Source of the DNA: Legionella steigerwaltii
GTDB taxonomy: Bacteria > Pseudomonadota > Gammaproteobacteria > Legionellales > Legionellaceae
Direction of reading: 5' to 3'
Assembly: GCF_001468065.1 (NCBI RefSeq)
Contig: NZ_LNYZ01000002.1
Span: 62,001 to 126,000, forward strand
DNA length: 64,000 nt
Part shown: positions 36,702-46,329 of the stretch, piece after piece
Layout: each line of letters starts with the position of its first letter
How positions within the stretch are numbered: the stretch's first letter is position 1
Program-made: the position numbers and the translations under genes
The notes under the pieces: model-generated
Told to the model about the DNA's origin: nothing
The model's database searches: none
The model's input: only the letters and a program-made list of their open reading frames with translations

Positions 36702-38116
36702 TTCATATCCTTCTTTTTTAACTGATTGTAATAATTTAAAGCCCTTATTCTTGCTTCATGATGATTAATAATGGGTTTGGGATAATTTGTATTTAAATAA
36801 AATCTCTTACAATCATTAGATTCCCAAGGTGCATGAATTGACTGACTGTCTAATTGAGAAAGCTCCGGAACCCAATGACGAATATAACCGCCATCAGGAT
36901 CAAATTTTTGACTTTGTAATACTGGATTGAAAATACGAAAATAAGGTGCTGCATCAGCGCCACTTCCTGCCACCCATTGCCAACTCGCACTATTATTTGC
37001 TAAATCTGCGTCGACAAGAGTATCTAAAAACCAATCGGCGCCCAAACGCCAATCAATGAGTAAACCCTTGGTTAAGAATGATGCCGCAATCATTCGGACA
37101 CGATTGTGCATATAGCCTGTTGCCCATAACTCCCTCATCCCTGCATCGATTATTGGATAACCGGTCAAACCTTTTTGCCAGCAAGCTAATAATTTCTCAT
37201 CGTTGTGCCACGGAAATGCATCAAACTCATTCCTGAAATTCTCGGATGGAAGTCTTGGGAAATGATACAGTAAATACACTGAAAACTCTCGCCATCCCAG
37301 TTCTGAGAGAAAATGTTCCGCTGATGATAAATCACATTTCGGATCGAGTTTTGCTAGTTCAATTTCCCGTACAATTGTCCATGGGCTGATTTCACCAAAA
37401 TGTAGGTGTGGTGATAAACGTGAAGTTGCATTTTTTATTGGAAAATCTCGATTTTTTTTATAACCATTAAGTTGATGTTCTACGAACTCAAGTAATTTTT
37501 GTTGCGCACCATCTTCTCCTGGAGTCCAATATTCTTTAAATCGCGCAGCCCAATTGATCGCAGGTAATAATTTCCACTCCAAAAGCTTAGCGCTTTTCAC
37601 TTCAATTCCAGCAGGTCGATGTTCTAAGTGCATAGACGGTTGTATATTAAGATTTTGTTTACAGTGGTTCCAATAGGGAGTAAAAACTTTAAAATAATCA
37701 CCGTTTTTATTTTTAATTGTCCAAGGTTCATGAAGCAAACTTCCGTTAAAACTTAGGACTTCGATACCCTGTTCCAACAAAGTTGCTTTAATCTTTTTAT
37801 CACGCAAAATAGCAGCGGGCTCATAACAACGATTCCAGTATACTGAGCCGACAGAAATTTTCTTTACCAAGTCTAAAATAATCTCTAGGGGCTCGCCCTT
37901 GCGAAGAATAAGATTTAATCCAAATATTGCAAGGGAGTTACTTAAAGAGGTAAGACTATGATGAAGCCACCAAGCTTGTGCTCCTCCCAAGACACTATTT
38001 TTTTCATCATAAATATACAGCGGAATCACACACTGATGCCGAGAACAAGCCTCGATAAACGCAGGGTTATCGTTTAATCTTAAATCGCGGCGAAACCAGA
38101 CTAATGCAATAGTCAT
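36698..38116 (-). CDS. phr: Deoxyribodipyrimidine photolyase (class I CPD type)
   Basis: A 472-residue light-driven DNA repair enzyme. The N-terminal antenna domain starts ALVWFRRDLRLNDNPAFIEA, and the FAD domain has SAEHFLSELGWREFSVYLLY, GYPIIDAGMRELWATGYMHNR and WQWVAGSGADAAPYFRIFNP, with tryptophans of the electron-transfer path visible. It repairs UV-induced cyclobutane dimers. First gene of the phr-epimerase-tspO operon. It lies on the accessory island, so it may be an acquired UV-protection trait. Confidence 0.95.
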   Translation of the reverse strand: MTIALVWFRRDLRLNDNPAFIEACSRHQCVIPLYIYDEKNSVLGGAQAWWLHHSLTSLSNSLAIFGLNLILRKGEPLEIILDLVKKISVGSVYWNRCYEPAAILRDKKIKATLLEQGIEVLSFNGSLLHEPWTIKNKNGDYFKVFTPYWNHCKQNLNIQPSMHLEHRPAGIEVKSAKLLEWKLLPAINWAARFKEYWTPGEDGAQQKLLEFVEHQLNGYKKNRDFPIKNATSRLSPHLHFGEISPWTIVREIELAKLDPKCDLSSAEHFLSELGWREFSVYLLYHFPRLPSENFRNEFDAFPWHNDEKLLACWQKGLTGYPIIDAGMRELWATGYMHNRVRMIAASFLTKGLLIDWRLGADWFLDTLVDADLANNSASWQWVAGSGADAAPYFRIFNPVLQSQKFDPDGGYIRHWVPELSQLDSQSIHAPWESNDCKRFYLNTNYPKPIINHHEARIRALNYYNQLKKKDMK

Positions 38117-38403
38117 ATAAATCTCAAACAGAAAACGATAATTTCAAATGTATCAATTTATCTAATAAATTAATAGAAATACGAAGAACCTTAAATCAAT
38201 ATCAAGAATGTATTACTGGAATAACGTAAAAAAAACGGTTTGAGTTTGAAAAAATTTCATAATGAAAATCGCTAGTCTAAAACCCATCACAGCAAAATTA
38301 CATTGAATTTTACTAGAGTCCAACCAGCGACATTCAGAAATGGATCAATGCGACTTCCATAGCCTAAAATTTCCCTCCATAACGCCCTATCAACAACGAA
38401 AGC

Positions 38404-39345
38404 TCATAATGCTGCAACTGGTAATTCATTTGAGGAAATGGGCTCAATATCCCAATTGGTTTGGTGTTGTATTAATCCTTTTTCAAGTGCTGGCGCGAGA
38501 AGCTGGGATAAATGGCTTTCCTTATAGTATTTTATGAAACGAGAAGCGTAAGCAAATCGTTCACTATCAGATATTTTTTCATCACTAAGATACTTAATAG
38601 CTTCCGAGCTTTCCGTACTAGAAAAAAACCAATTTAATCTTAATAGGCCCGATAAACCGCAACATCTTGATGATTTGTACTGATAATAATCTTTAATAAC
38701 AGAAGCGATTTCACCAAGTGACAGTTTAGGATAATTCTCTTTGCTGTTATACATGAAACACCTATCCTGTTGTGCTTGCTCTCTAAATAGTTCTAATTTT
38801 GTTTTTTTGGTTCGGTCCGCTCGATGGAAATTTGATTTTTCTGCCAGGTTATTGGAGAGGAATTGAAGCCTGATTGCTCCGTTTTCGTGTTCTTTGTATT
38901 TTTTGAGTGAGTTTAAAAATGAGTGAGTCATGATGGATGCTTCTTTTGTGTTGGCATCAAGATAAATAAGGTTAATCTGTAGCCTCCCTTTAAAGTCATC
39001 AAGCAAGCCATCTTCTTTCATTTTATCAGCCACTTCAGGGACTAATATTGAATTTTTACTTTCATCAGTGACCCTTAGGTGCAAGGACAAATTTTCAAAA
39101 AACCTTAAGGTTTCAGTTTTTACATGCTCAAGCCCTTGAAGGAGAGACTTTTTACCAGGCTTACCCGAGAATAGTACAGAAACTTTGCTGTTGTTCGGTA
39201 ATTGGCTTAATTTTTTCTCACCATAGTAACAAACTATAACCTCATGATTTTGCTTTGCTTCTAATAATAACCATTCTTCGATGATTTTTTTTAGGTTTGG
39301 CGGAACTGCTTTCTTTTTAAAAGGAACATATAAATAATGACTCAC
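38404..39345 (-). CDS. Hypothetical protein, probable Dot/Icm effector
   Basis: About 313 residues, soluble, with no signal peptide. The GTG at 39345 is chosen because AGAGGT sits about 8 bp upstream (MSHYLYVPFKKK). I do not recognise the N-terminal 220 residues. The C-terminal part (about 230-300; SSRCCGLSGLLRLNWFFSST, then LSDEKISDSERFAYASRFIKYY) recalls a small C-terminal domain (DUF5617-like) repeated in many Legionella effectors. On the minus strand TATAAT (complement of 39392-39397) could be its -10 box. The flanking 38117-38403 holds no gene. Confidence 0.65.
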   Translation of the reverse strand: MSHYLYVPFKKKAVPPNLKKIIEEWLLLEAKQNHEVIVCYYGEKKLSQLPNNSKVSVLFSGKPGKKSLLQGLEHVKTETLRFFENLSLHLRVTDESKNSILVPEVADKMKEDGLLDDFKGRLQINLIYLDANTKEASIMTHSFLNSLKKYKEHENGAIRLQFLSNNLAEKSNFHRADRTKKTKLELFREQAQQDRCFMYNSKENYPKLSLGEIASVIKDYYQYKSSRCCGLSGLLRLNWFFSSTESSEAIKYLSDEKISDSERFAYASRFIKYYKESHLSQLLAPALEKGLIQHQTNWDIEPISSNELPVAAL

Positions 39346-39818
39346 TAAAACCACCTCTTCAAATGTATCATTTAAGTAAAGTTTTGTAATAATTATACAA
39401 AAATTAAAAGTAGATGTATAGGATTAGACCTGAATGAGATAAAGATAAGCAATGCTGTTTGGAGTGAACCCTAACTGATGCCCCATTTGAAAAAGGCTTT
39501 TGCACTGTTCGTCTGCATTACGTTTACAGCATTCACTCTAATTTTGAGATAAATTGGGGTTGGTATATCCTCTATCCTAAGAATATTAGTTCACCACCTA
39601 AAACCATGTGCCAATTACTACAGTCTAATACACGCCCTTGTGGGCCTTTGATGCGTGATTTTTCGAGGTGATTTAAATAACCACTGCTTTGCTGCTGCGC
39701 TCACAAATTTTCTCAGTCACTTCGCTCACTATGTGATGCATTCTTCTCTGCTCTGGTAAAAATTGACTCATAATCCGAGCAAAATGATGAATATCGACTG
39801 CTTCTTGTATTTTCGATT
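39346..39818. other. Intergenic stretch downstream of tolC-like gene
   Basis: No firm gene in 473 bases. A minus-strand frame runs past the outer-membrane protein stop to 39673 (includes MSQFLPEQRRMHHIVSEVTE) but has no start signal and may be a leftover fragment. Confidence 0.3.
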
Positions 39819-41234
39819 TTACTTTTCCAAATTCGTTGAGGAAAAGAAACGTACCAAATCCTTTAACACTTCCTGTTGCACTTGGGCATTTATCCAATTA
39901 AGTTTCACCTGGGTAGTTAATTGCTCTCGTTGATTCACAAGGAACAAAGTACTGTCCCCTTCGGTGAATTTTTTTGTCTCTCCCTGTTGCACCTTTAGTG
40001 CCAAAGAATATTCTTTTTTTAAGAAAGCGACTTGTTGACGCATTCTTCTTATCCCAATATAAAGATTGGTGAGTTCATTTCTAAGCTGCTCATACATAAA
40101 CTTTTTTTCCGCTCGTATTTGCTCCAGCTCACTTTGGGTACGAATTAATTTTCCTTTGGCTTCTCGTCGTAATACAGGAAATTTGAAAGAAACTCCGATA
40201 AAAGCTGCCTGAGGAATTAACGCAGGATATCCGCCACTACCGTTTTGCTTAAAAGTAGATGCAGTAGCATCCAAATTGGGGAGCAACTCATTTTTCGCTA
40301 AATCACGCTTCAGTCTTATTATTTTTGAGTAGTTTCGCAGTTTCTGTAATGCAGGATGGCGAATTAACTGAGGGAATCCTTGAGCTAATTGACGTTGCTG
40401 CATCCAAATCTGGGAAGGCAGACTTTGTTCCGATGGAATTTTGGGGTTCCCTCGTTCATCTCGATAATACAAAGATAAATTTATTGCAGCTTGTTCGAAT
40501 ATCATTCTCCCTTGATTAAGCAACTGCTCTCTTTGGACTATTTGTTGTGTGTTTTCAGTGATTGCAAGTCGCGCGAGATCGCCCTGATTTGCTTGCTGCT
40601 CAATGGCAACTTGTCGCTTTCGCGCTAATTTTAATAACTCTTTAAAGGTTTTTAATTGCCACCCTGCTTCTACCCATTGCCAATAGGCTTTAATCGTTTC
40701 CTGATATATCTTAATTTTTATTGCTTCCATGTCGTGTTTTTTCAACTCAATGGACTCAGCGGTAGTTAATAAATCGGTTCGCTCCTTATCAATCAATCGA
40801 TCTCGAAGTAAAGGTAATGATAAACCAGCTCGGTATTCTCCACCTGAATTCGTTAAGTAATTTTGATAATAAATAGGCCAGTTTCCATTGCCATTTCGAT
40901 ACCCAGCAAATAATTGGACTCCATTATAAAAAGTAGGAACACTAATCTGGGTATCTCCGTAATTATTGATATAACCACCCGCTGGCTGGGATCGAGTGCT
41001 TGCATCAAGAGAGGGATCGAACTTTCCCAACGCACTCAAATGTGCGCCTTGAGCCTTTGTAATTTCCAAACGTGCTATTTTAATTTTGGGATAATACTCA
41101 GTAACGCACTGAAGCACCTTATCCAGGGTTAATTGAGGGTCTTCACTTGCCACACTGACAACCGAGGGAAGACAACACATCAAACCTAGAATGAGTTGAT
41201 ATTTAAAACCACTATGAGTAAAAAGTCGAATCAT
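39819..41234 (-). CDS. TolC-family outer membrane efflux protein
   Basis: A 471-residue protein. A signal peptide (about 1-29, ending SVVSVASE) is followed by two repeats of long coiled helices with the beta-barrel strands of OEP proteins (SLDASTRSQPAGGYINNYG; AFIGVSFKFPVLRREAKGK). It would be the outer-membrane exit duct. It overlaps the HlyD-like gene by 4 bp, so ABC protein, adaptor and duct form one type I export operon. Confidence 0.9.
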   Translation of the reverse strand: MIRLFTHSGFKYQLILGLMCCLPSVVSVASEDPQLTLDKVLQCVTEYYPKIKIARLEITKAQGAHLSALGKFDPSLDASTRSQPAGGYINNYGDTQISVPTFYNGVQLFAGYRNGNGNWPIYYQNYLTNSGGEYRAGLSLPLLRDRLIDKERTDLLTTAESIELKKHDMEAIKIKIYQETIKAYWQWVEAGWQLKTFKELLKLARKRQVAIEQQANQGDLARLAITENTQQIVQREQLLNQGRMIFEQAAINLSLYYRDERGNPKIPSEQSLPSQIWMQQRQLAQGFPQLIRHPALQKLRNYSKIIRLKRDLAKNELLPNLDATASTFKQNGSGGYPALIPQAAFIGVSFKFPVLRREAKGKLIRTQSELEQIRAEKKFMYEQLRNELTNLYIGIRRMRQQVAFLKKEYSLALKVQQGETKKFTEGDSTLFLVNQREQLTTQVKLNWINAQVQQEVLKDLVRFFSSTNLEK

Positions 41235-42241
41235 GACGGATTCTTCCCTGGAGTACTTAACGAATTCTTCTCGGGAGTACTTTCGGGCGGAAAACCATTA
41301 AATTGGCGCCACAATTCATACCATAAAGGGACTTCGCCTAATTGAACCCAACCATGAACACGCACGCCTTGTCTTAAAAATCGAGGTTGAGGCCAAGGCT
41401 CATCCGGGACAATGACGGCACGAAATAACCCCATGCCATTGTCGGTGGGATCTATAAAGGCTACCGTGCCACCAAAGGTGCCTACAGCAATTTCTGGCCA
41501 ACCTCTAAATTGGATTGCAGGCCAACCTTCAAACTGTAATCGAGCTTTTTGATGAAGTTGAACAAACGGAATATCATTGCCATCAATCCATAACTCCACC
41601 GCGCGCGATTGTGTGTCGGGAATAATTTGCGCTAAAACATCTCCTGCTTTAATGACGACGCTCTCTTGACCTGTTAACCGTTTAAAAATTACTCCCGCGA
41701 CATGTGCTTTTATGAGTTGTGTTTGCTGACGGGCGATTCGCACATCAACATCGACTAGATCAATATTTGCTTGTGCTAACTCACTTTGGTATTTCGAATA
41801 TTCAATTTGTGCCAATTCAAACTGACGCTTTGAATTAATTCCTTGCTGATACAATCTTTTTTGACGTTCTAGATTGGCTTTTCCAGCGATTATGGATTGC
41901 TGTGCTGCCTGTATGCGCAGTTCGATAGCTTTTTTTTCTAATTCCAATCGCTTTAATAATTGAGGATCAATATCGCTGATTTCAACGATAAGATCGCCAG
42001 GCTGTACCTTCATTCCCTCATCAACATACCATTTTTTAATGCGTCCATTGATTGGTGAGTTCAATGTATGAAGTCGCTCAGTTGGGGAATAAGCAATCAC
42101 CTTTCCATTGCCAAGAGCAAACTGTTGCCAGGGAGTAAAAATTAAAAATAAAATGAGAATCAAAGCAATAAGAACAATGATTTTGGCGATTTTTTGGGGC
42201 TTGGGGAGTTTGGCGATCATCGTATAGGCATGTAATTTCAT
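41231..42241 (-). CDS. HlyD-family membrane fusion protein
   Basis: A 336-residue adaptor. One membrane helix (about 18-40) leads to a lipoyl-like half-motif (GKVIAYSPTERLHTLNSPINGRIKKWYVDEG), a helical hairpin (about 90-160) and the second half-motif with beta-barrel (VIKAGDVLAQIIPDT; GVRVHGWVQLG). It would bridge the inner-membrane ABC protein and the TolC-like duct. It overlaps both neighbours by 4 bp. Confidence 0.92.
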   Translation of the reverse strand: MKLHAYTMIAKLPKPQKIAKIIVLIALILILFLIFTPWQQFALGNGKVIAYSPTERLHTLNSPINGRIKKWYVDEGMKVQPGDLIVEISDIDPQLLKRLELEKKAIELRIQAAQQSIIAGKANLERQKRLYQQGINSKRQFELAQIEYSKYQSELAQANIDLVDVDVRIARQQTQLIKAHVAGVIFKRLTGQESVVIKAGDVLAQIIPDTQSRAVELWIDGNDIPFVQLHQKARLQFEGWPAIQFRGWPEIAVGTFGGTVAFIDPTDNGMGLFRAVIVPDEPWPQPRFLRQGVRVHGWVQLGEVPLWYELWRQFNGFPPESTPEKNSLSTPGKNPS

Positions 42242-43806
42242 GGAAGCACCGCGTAATTTGATATTTCTTTAAATTGATGAGCTTGGCTAACTAAAATCAT
42301 CAGGGTATTTTTTAAGTTCAGCAATGGTGCCATGAGCAAGTCAATTTTATCGCGCTCCAGTCCATCAAAAGTACGGTCAATAATCAGTAACTGAGGCTCA
42401 AGCAAGATAATTCGTACTATCATCAGTGCAATAAGCTCAAACTCGGTAAATTCATTTTGCCAATCATAAATAACCGCTTTTAAACCTAGCGGTTGATGTA
42501 CTATTTTTTCAGAAAGTCCGAAATGATTGAGCTGCTCCATAACCTGTTTAGGAGAGATATTCTTATGGTTTAGTACTAAGTTGTCATAAATGCTGCCTAC
42601 AAACCATTCAGGTCTTCGTAGCAATAAGCTGTATTCTCGAAGTGCTGCTCGATGCTTTTCATTGCATAATTGTTGATTGACTTGAACGTGCATATCATAT
42701 TTTTTCCCAAATCCTAGCAGTGATTCAGAAAATGTTTTGCAACTCTGTGCATCCTGAGAATAAATAAATAGGGGTTTATTCAAAGAGGCAATTGCTTGAC
42801 TCTTATTTGGGAATTTTATTTCTATGGTTTGGATAGGCACAAATAAAGCATTGAGATCGATTTTAATTTCTTCTAAGGGTAAATTGAGGACTACATCAAT
42901 CTTATTCTTGGAGGCAATTAAATCATAATAATTCTCAAGAAGAACACCAAATCGTTTAAATGCATAAATCAATGCACCAAGAACAATTTCAGCGGCGACC
43001 AGTTGTCCTAAACTCAATTGATTTTTAATCACAAGATATCCTCCTAATCCCAAAAGGAGGCTACTTGAAAACGCAGCCAGCAGATAAAAACCAATTTGAT
43101 GCTTAATCAGTTGTTTAAAATGAGTCTTTCTTGCATTTAAAAAAGAAACCAAATGCTTGTCGGATTGTAACGTGGCGTAGTGATTATAATTACTAAACCG
43201 GAATAAAAATCGATTGATTAGAAGTTCTTCAAGCCAGGCACCCACTTGATGCTTTTCGGCACATTCTTTTTTTGCACTTTCTAATCCCTTACGAAAGGGG
43301 ATAAAAATAATTAACAAGAGACTGAGAATGATAGCTACGTCAAAAATGATAAATAGGGGATGATAAATGAGGAGAAGTAATAACCCCAAAAAAAGCTGTA
43401 ATCCTAAATTAACCCCATAAAGCAAAAGACTGGCAAGTGATTTATTGATGGTAGCCACTTCAAAAAAACGATTGACCAGTTCAGGACCATGATGCGTTGA
43501 AAAACTATCAAGCGACAGACGGGTAAAATGATTGGTGAGGTTTAGACTTATTTTCACCATCAATTTTTGCTGAATGACTTCAAGAATTACAGTTTGCCAA
43601 ACATTTAAGGCACCCAGTGCCGCCATTAAGATGAACACAATCAGACTCAAGGTCAGTACGGGCTGCATTAATTTACCAAAAGCAATTAAATTGATTAATG
43701 TCTGTGCAGCAATCGGAATGCTTAATGTGAATAAGCTTGCTATTAAGCTAATGAGTGCAATCGATATCAGTGTTGGTCTATCTAAAACATCAGTAATTGA
43801 ATTCAT
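42238..43806 (-). CDS. ABC exporter with a degenerate nucleotide-binding domain
   Basis: A 522-residue protein. Residues 1-310 form a six-helix ABC exporter membrane domain (for example LLLGLGGYLVIKNQLSLGQLVAAE). The C-terminal domain keeps the fold pattern but not the catalytic motifs. The Walker A position (about 343-357) reads FIYSQDAQSCKTF instead of GxxGxGKS/T, no LSGGQ is present (about 455, NEFTEFE), and Walker B is LLIIDRTFDG with Arg in place of the catalytic Glu. It is shorter than usual exporters. It either needs another ATPase or works without hydrolysis. First gene of the exporter trio, 35 bp after the LysR gene. Confidence 0.85.
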   Translation of the reverse strand: MNSITDVLDRPTLISIALISLIASLFTLSIPIAAQTLINLIAFGKLMQPVLTLSLIVFILMAALGALNVWQTVILEVIQQKLMVKISLNLTNHFTRLSLDSFSTHHGPELVNRFFEVATINKSLASLLLYGVNLGLQLFLGLLLLLIYHPLFIIFDVAIILSLLLIIFIPFRKGLESAKKECAEKHQVGAWLEELLINRFLFRFSNYNHYATLQSDKHLVSFLNARKTHFKQLIKHQIGFYLLAAFSSSLLLGLGGYLVIKNQLSLGQLVAAEIVLGALIYAFKRFGVLLENYYDLIASKNKIDVVLNLPLEEIKIDLNALFVPIQTIEIKFPNKSQAIASLNKPLFIYSQDAQSCKTFSESLLGFGKKYDMHVQVNQQLCNEKHRAALREYSLLLRRPEWFVGSIYDNLVLNHKNISPKQVMEQLNHFGLSEKIVHQPLGLKAVIYDWQNEFTEFELIALMIVRIILLEPQLLIIDRTFDGLERDKIDLLMAPLLNLKNTLMILVSQAHQFKEISNYAVLP

Positions 43807-43841
43807 TTCTTTACTTATTATCCTTTTTTAATCGTAAAAAA

Positions 43842-44693
43842 CTAGTGTTTTAATTTTTTCAATAAAAAAAACTCAAGGGACTCGATTGCCTTATTGTGCT
43901 CTTTCTTTTTTAGCAAGGATACATGAATATCGTTTAATTTAGGTAAAAAATCCTCATCAAGTCGGTCAAGATCATTAGGAATCATGCTGCGTTGTATGGC
44001 AGTAATACCTAACCCTGCGCGCACTGCAGCCATTTTCCCAGTGTAGCTTTGACTACTGAACACAAGACGCCAGTTTAAATGGTGACTCTCTAGAGAATCA
44101 ATCACGTTTCCACGATAAACACAAGGTGTTGGTGAGAGCACCAGCGGAATTGGTGTGTTTTTATTGAGTTGAGTGAGAAGCTCTCTCTTCCCCACCCAAT
44201 CGACTGACTCATTCCACACATCTACACCCTCAGCAATTTGATTTCTTTGATTCGTTTTAATCAATATCAAATCAAAATCGCCGTGGTTAAAACGTTCGAT
44301 TAAATTAAGAGTCAGTTCACACTCAACATTCAGCATCACCCGTGGATGCAGTCGTGAGAACTCCACCAACACATCCGATAAAAACATTGACGCAAAATCC
44401 TCAGGCAAACCAAATCGAAGTTCCCCATGGAGTTCTGGAGCCTTAAATCGGTCAAGTGATTCGCGATGCAGTTCATAAATTCTTTTGGCATAACCTAAAA
44501 AAAGCTCGCCATCAGGGGTTAGCGACAACTCGCGTCCGCGAAGAATTAAGGGTTTTTCAATCAACTGCTCCAGTTTTGCAATCTGCTGACTCACTGCGGA
44601 TTGAGTGCGTCCAACACGAACGGCTGCTTTTGTAAAACTTCTGGTTTCTGCAACCGCCAAAAAGCATTGCAAGGTTACGGTATCAAGGCTCAT
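43842..44693 (-). CDS. LysR-family transcriptional regulator
   Basis: A 283-residue regulator. The N-terminal winged helix (about 1-60) is LQCFLAVAETRSFTKAAVRVGRTQSAVSQQIAKLE, and the effector-binding domain follows from about 90. It is divergent from the DabAB operon with 88-100 bp between starts, the usual setting for a LysR target, and the spacer has two palindromes. Its own transcript runs toward the export operon 35 bp downstream, which it might also control. Confidence 0.93.
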   Translation of the reverse strand: MSLDTVTLQCFLAVAETRSFTKAAVRVGRTQSAVSQQIAKLEQLIEKPLILRGRELSLTPDGELFLGYAKRIYELHRESLDRFKAPELHGELRFGLPEDFASMFLSDVLVEFSRLHPRVMLNVECELTLNLIERFNHGDFDLILIKTNQRNQIAEGVDVWNESVDWVGKRELLTQLNKNTPIPLVLSPTPCVYRGNVIDSLESHHLNWRLVFSSQSYTGKMAAVRAGLGITAIQRSMIPNDLDRLDEDFLPKLNDIHVSLLKKKEHNKAIESLEFFLLKKLKH

Positions 44694-44716
44694 TAGAAAT
44701 CCTAATCAAAGATATA

Positions 44717-44753
44717 AAAATTATTAATTTTACTAATATAAGTTTATCTTATA
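44717..44753. promoter_or_regulatory. Two palindromes, candidate LysR operators
   Basis: AAAATTATTAATTTT (44717-44731) is a perfect 15-bp palindrome. TATAAGTTTATCTTATA (44737-44753) has perfect 6-bp arms around 5 bases. Both lie between the divergent LysR and dabB starts, the expected site for T-N11-A type LysR boxes. Confidence 0.55.
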
Positions 44754-44793
44754 TATTTCCATTGTAGCAAAACATTTTCTAATGAGGAATGCT

Positions 44794-46311
44794 GTGAATA
44801 CAATAATACTTTTTTTATCTGGCGCGCTTTTGGCATGTCCAACCCTCGCCCTGTTCATTAACTGTTTTAGTGGCAGGAAAAGAGCTGCATCTGCCGCTCG
44901 CTGGGCAGGTGCATTGATTGGTTTTGGATTTGTAATCGGTGTTATTTTGTTAAGCTGCTTGCGCTTTTCAGAAATGCCGATGATTTATCTACTTACCAGC
45001 CTGAATACCTTAGCCCTGTTATTATGTACTTTAGTTTTATTGGTGAGCTTTATTGTTCATCGATTTTCACTAAGGTACATGGATGGCGACCGACTCTATT
45101 CGCGTTATTTTTGCACCCTCTCAGCGATTACGCTTAGTGCTGTAGTTATGGTTCTTGCCGATAATCTTTTTCTGTTTTGGTGCTCCTGGTCGCTAAGTAA
45201 CCTGCTATTAATTGCTTTAATGGTTCATAAGAGCGAATGGACTGCGGCAAAAAATTCAGGTCGGCTTGCCTTCAATACTTTATTAGTAGGAAGTATCAGC
45301 TTGTTAGCCGCTTTTATCTTAATCACCTTAAGTACTGACACTGCCTCCATTCAAGCTATAGATCAGAAAGATATAGCAAGTTCAGCCGTATTCATGCCAG
45401 CGATGACGTTGATGACACTCACGGCATTAACTCAATCTGCCATTTGGCCCTTTCATCGCTGGTTGATTAGCTCTTTAAATTCACCAACCCCGGTTTCCGC
45501 ACTGATGCATGCAGGTCTTGTCAATGGCGGTGGCATCCTGATTGTCAAATTTGCCCCGCTCTTTGCAGCATCGAGTCACTTACTCATGACTGTATTCATT
45601 CTTGGAACCCTCTCAGCATTTTTAGGAACCTTTTGGAAGCTCATGCAGCATGACATCAAGAAAATGCTGGCGTGCTCTACCTTAGCACAAATGGGATTTA
45701 TGATGATGCAATGCGGTTTAGGATTATTTGCCGCCGCTGTGGCTCACTTGTGTTGGCATGGTTTATTTAAAGCCTATTTGTTCCTAAATTCGGGCTCTGT
45801 CATTACTCAAAAAAGCAATGAACCTAAAGCCCCTGGATACAAACCGCTTCTCTTTTTAATTGCGTGCAGTGGCGGCTTCTTAGGCATGCTTGGTTTTGCG
45901 TTCATGACGAATAAGCCAATCCTGTCTCTGCAAGCAACCTCATTCTTACTGGTATTTACATTCATTGCAGGAGCACAACTGATGCTCACAGTAATGAACA
46001 ATCGCTTGTCTATCATTAATATGATACTTGGACTCTTGATGTCTTCCTTAGCTGGTTTAATCTATGGAGCAAGTATTCATCTGATTGAAGCTCTTCTTCC
46101 CAACTTAATTCAGTTTTACTTTCCCAAACTATCAATACTGCATCTGATTTCTTTAGTTCTGCTTGTACTCCCCTGGCTGCTGTTTAACCTTGGGTTTATG
46201 AAAAAAATTAAAGAATCGAATTTCTGGTGCTGGCTCTACATGAATTTATTCAATCAAAGCCAACCCGCCCCAAAAACGGTAACCACATTACGGTCTGATT
46301 ATAAATACTAA
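44794..46311 (+). CDS. dabB: DabB, NuoL-like proton-channel subunit of an inorganic carbon pump
   Basis: About 505 residues with some 13-14 membrane helices of the NuoL/Mrp antiporter family. Typical segments are FHRWLISSLNSPTPVSALMHAGLVNGGGILIVKFAPLF and LMQHDIKKMLACSTLAQMGFMMMQ, with conserved Lys and His of the proton path. In DAB systems this subunit couples ion flow to CO2 hydration by DabA. The GTG at 44794 is preferred because TGAGGA lies 6 bp upstream; the ATG at 44782 overlaps that ribosome site. DabA follows after 18 bp. Confidence 0.88.
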   Translation: MNTIILFLSGALLACPTLALFINCFSGRKRAASAARWAGALIGFGFVIGVILLSCLRFSEMPMIYLLTSLNTLALLLCTLVLLVSFIVHRFSLRYMDGDRLYSRYFCTLSAITLSAVVMVLADNLFLFWCSWSLSNLLLIALMVHKSEWTAAKNSGRLAFNTLLVGSISLLAAFILITLSTDTASIQAIDQKDIASSAVFMPAMTLMTLTALTQSAIWPFHRWLISSLNSPTPVSALMHAGLVNGGGILIVKFAPLFAASSHLLMTVFILGTLSAFLGTFWKLMQHDIKKMLACSTLAQMGFMMMQCGLGLFAAAVAHLCWHGLFKAYLFLNSGSVITQKSNEPKAPGYKPLLFLIACSGGFLGMLGFAFMTNKPILSLQATSFLLVFTFIAGAQLMLTVMNNRLSIINMILGLLMSSLAGLIYGASIHLIEALLPNLIQFYFPKLSILHLISLVLLVLPWLLFNLGFMKKIKESNFWCWLYMNLFNQSQPAPKTVTTLRSDYKY

Positions 46312-46329
46312 TTACCCTGAGGAGTAACC

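Noticed and set aside
39673-39897. A frame past the TolC-like gene that includes MSQFLPEQRRMHHIVSEVTE
   Set aside because: Half of it is the out-of-frame end of the outer-membrane protein gene and no start signal is present; at best a fragment of something lost.
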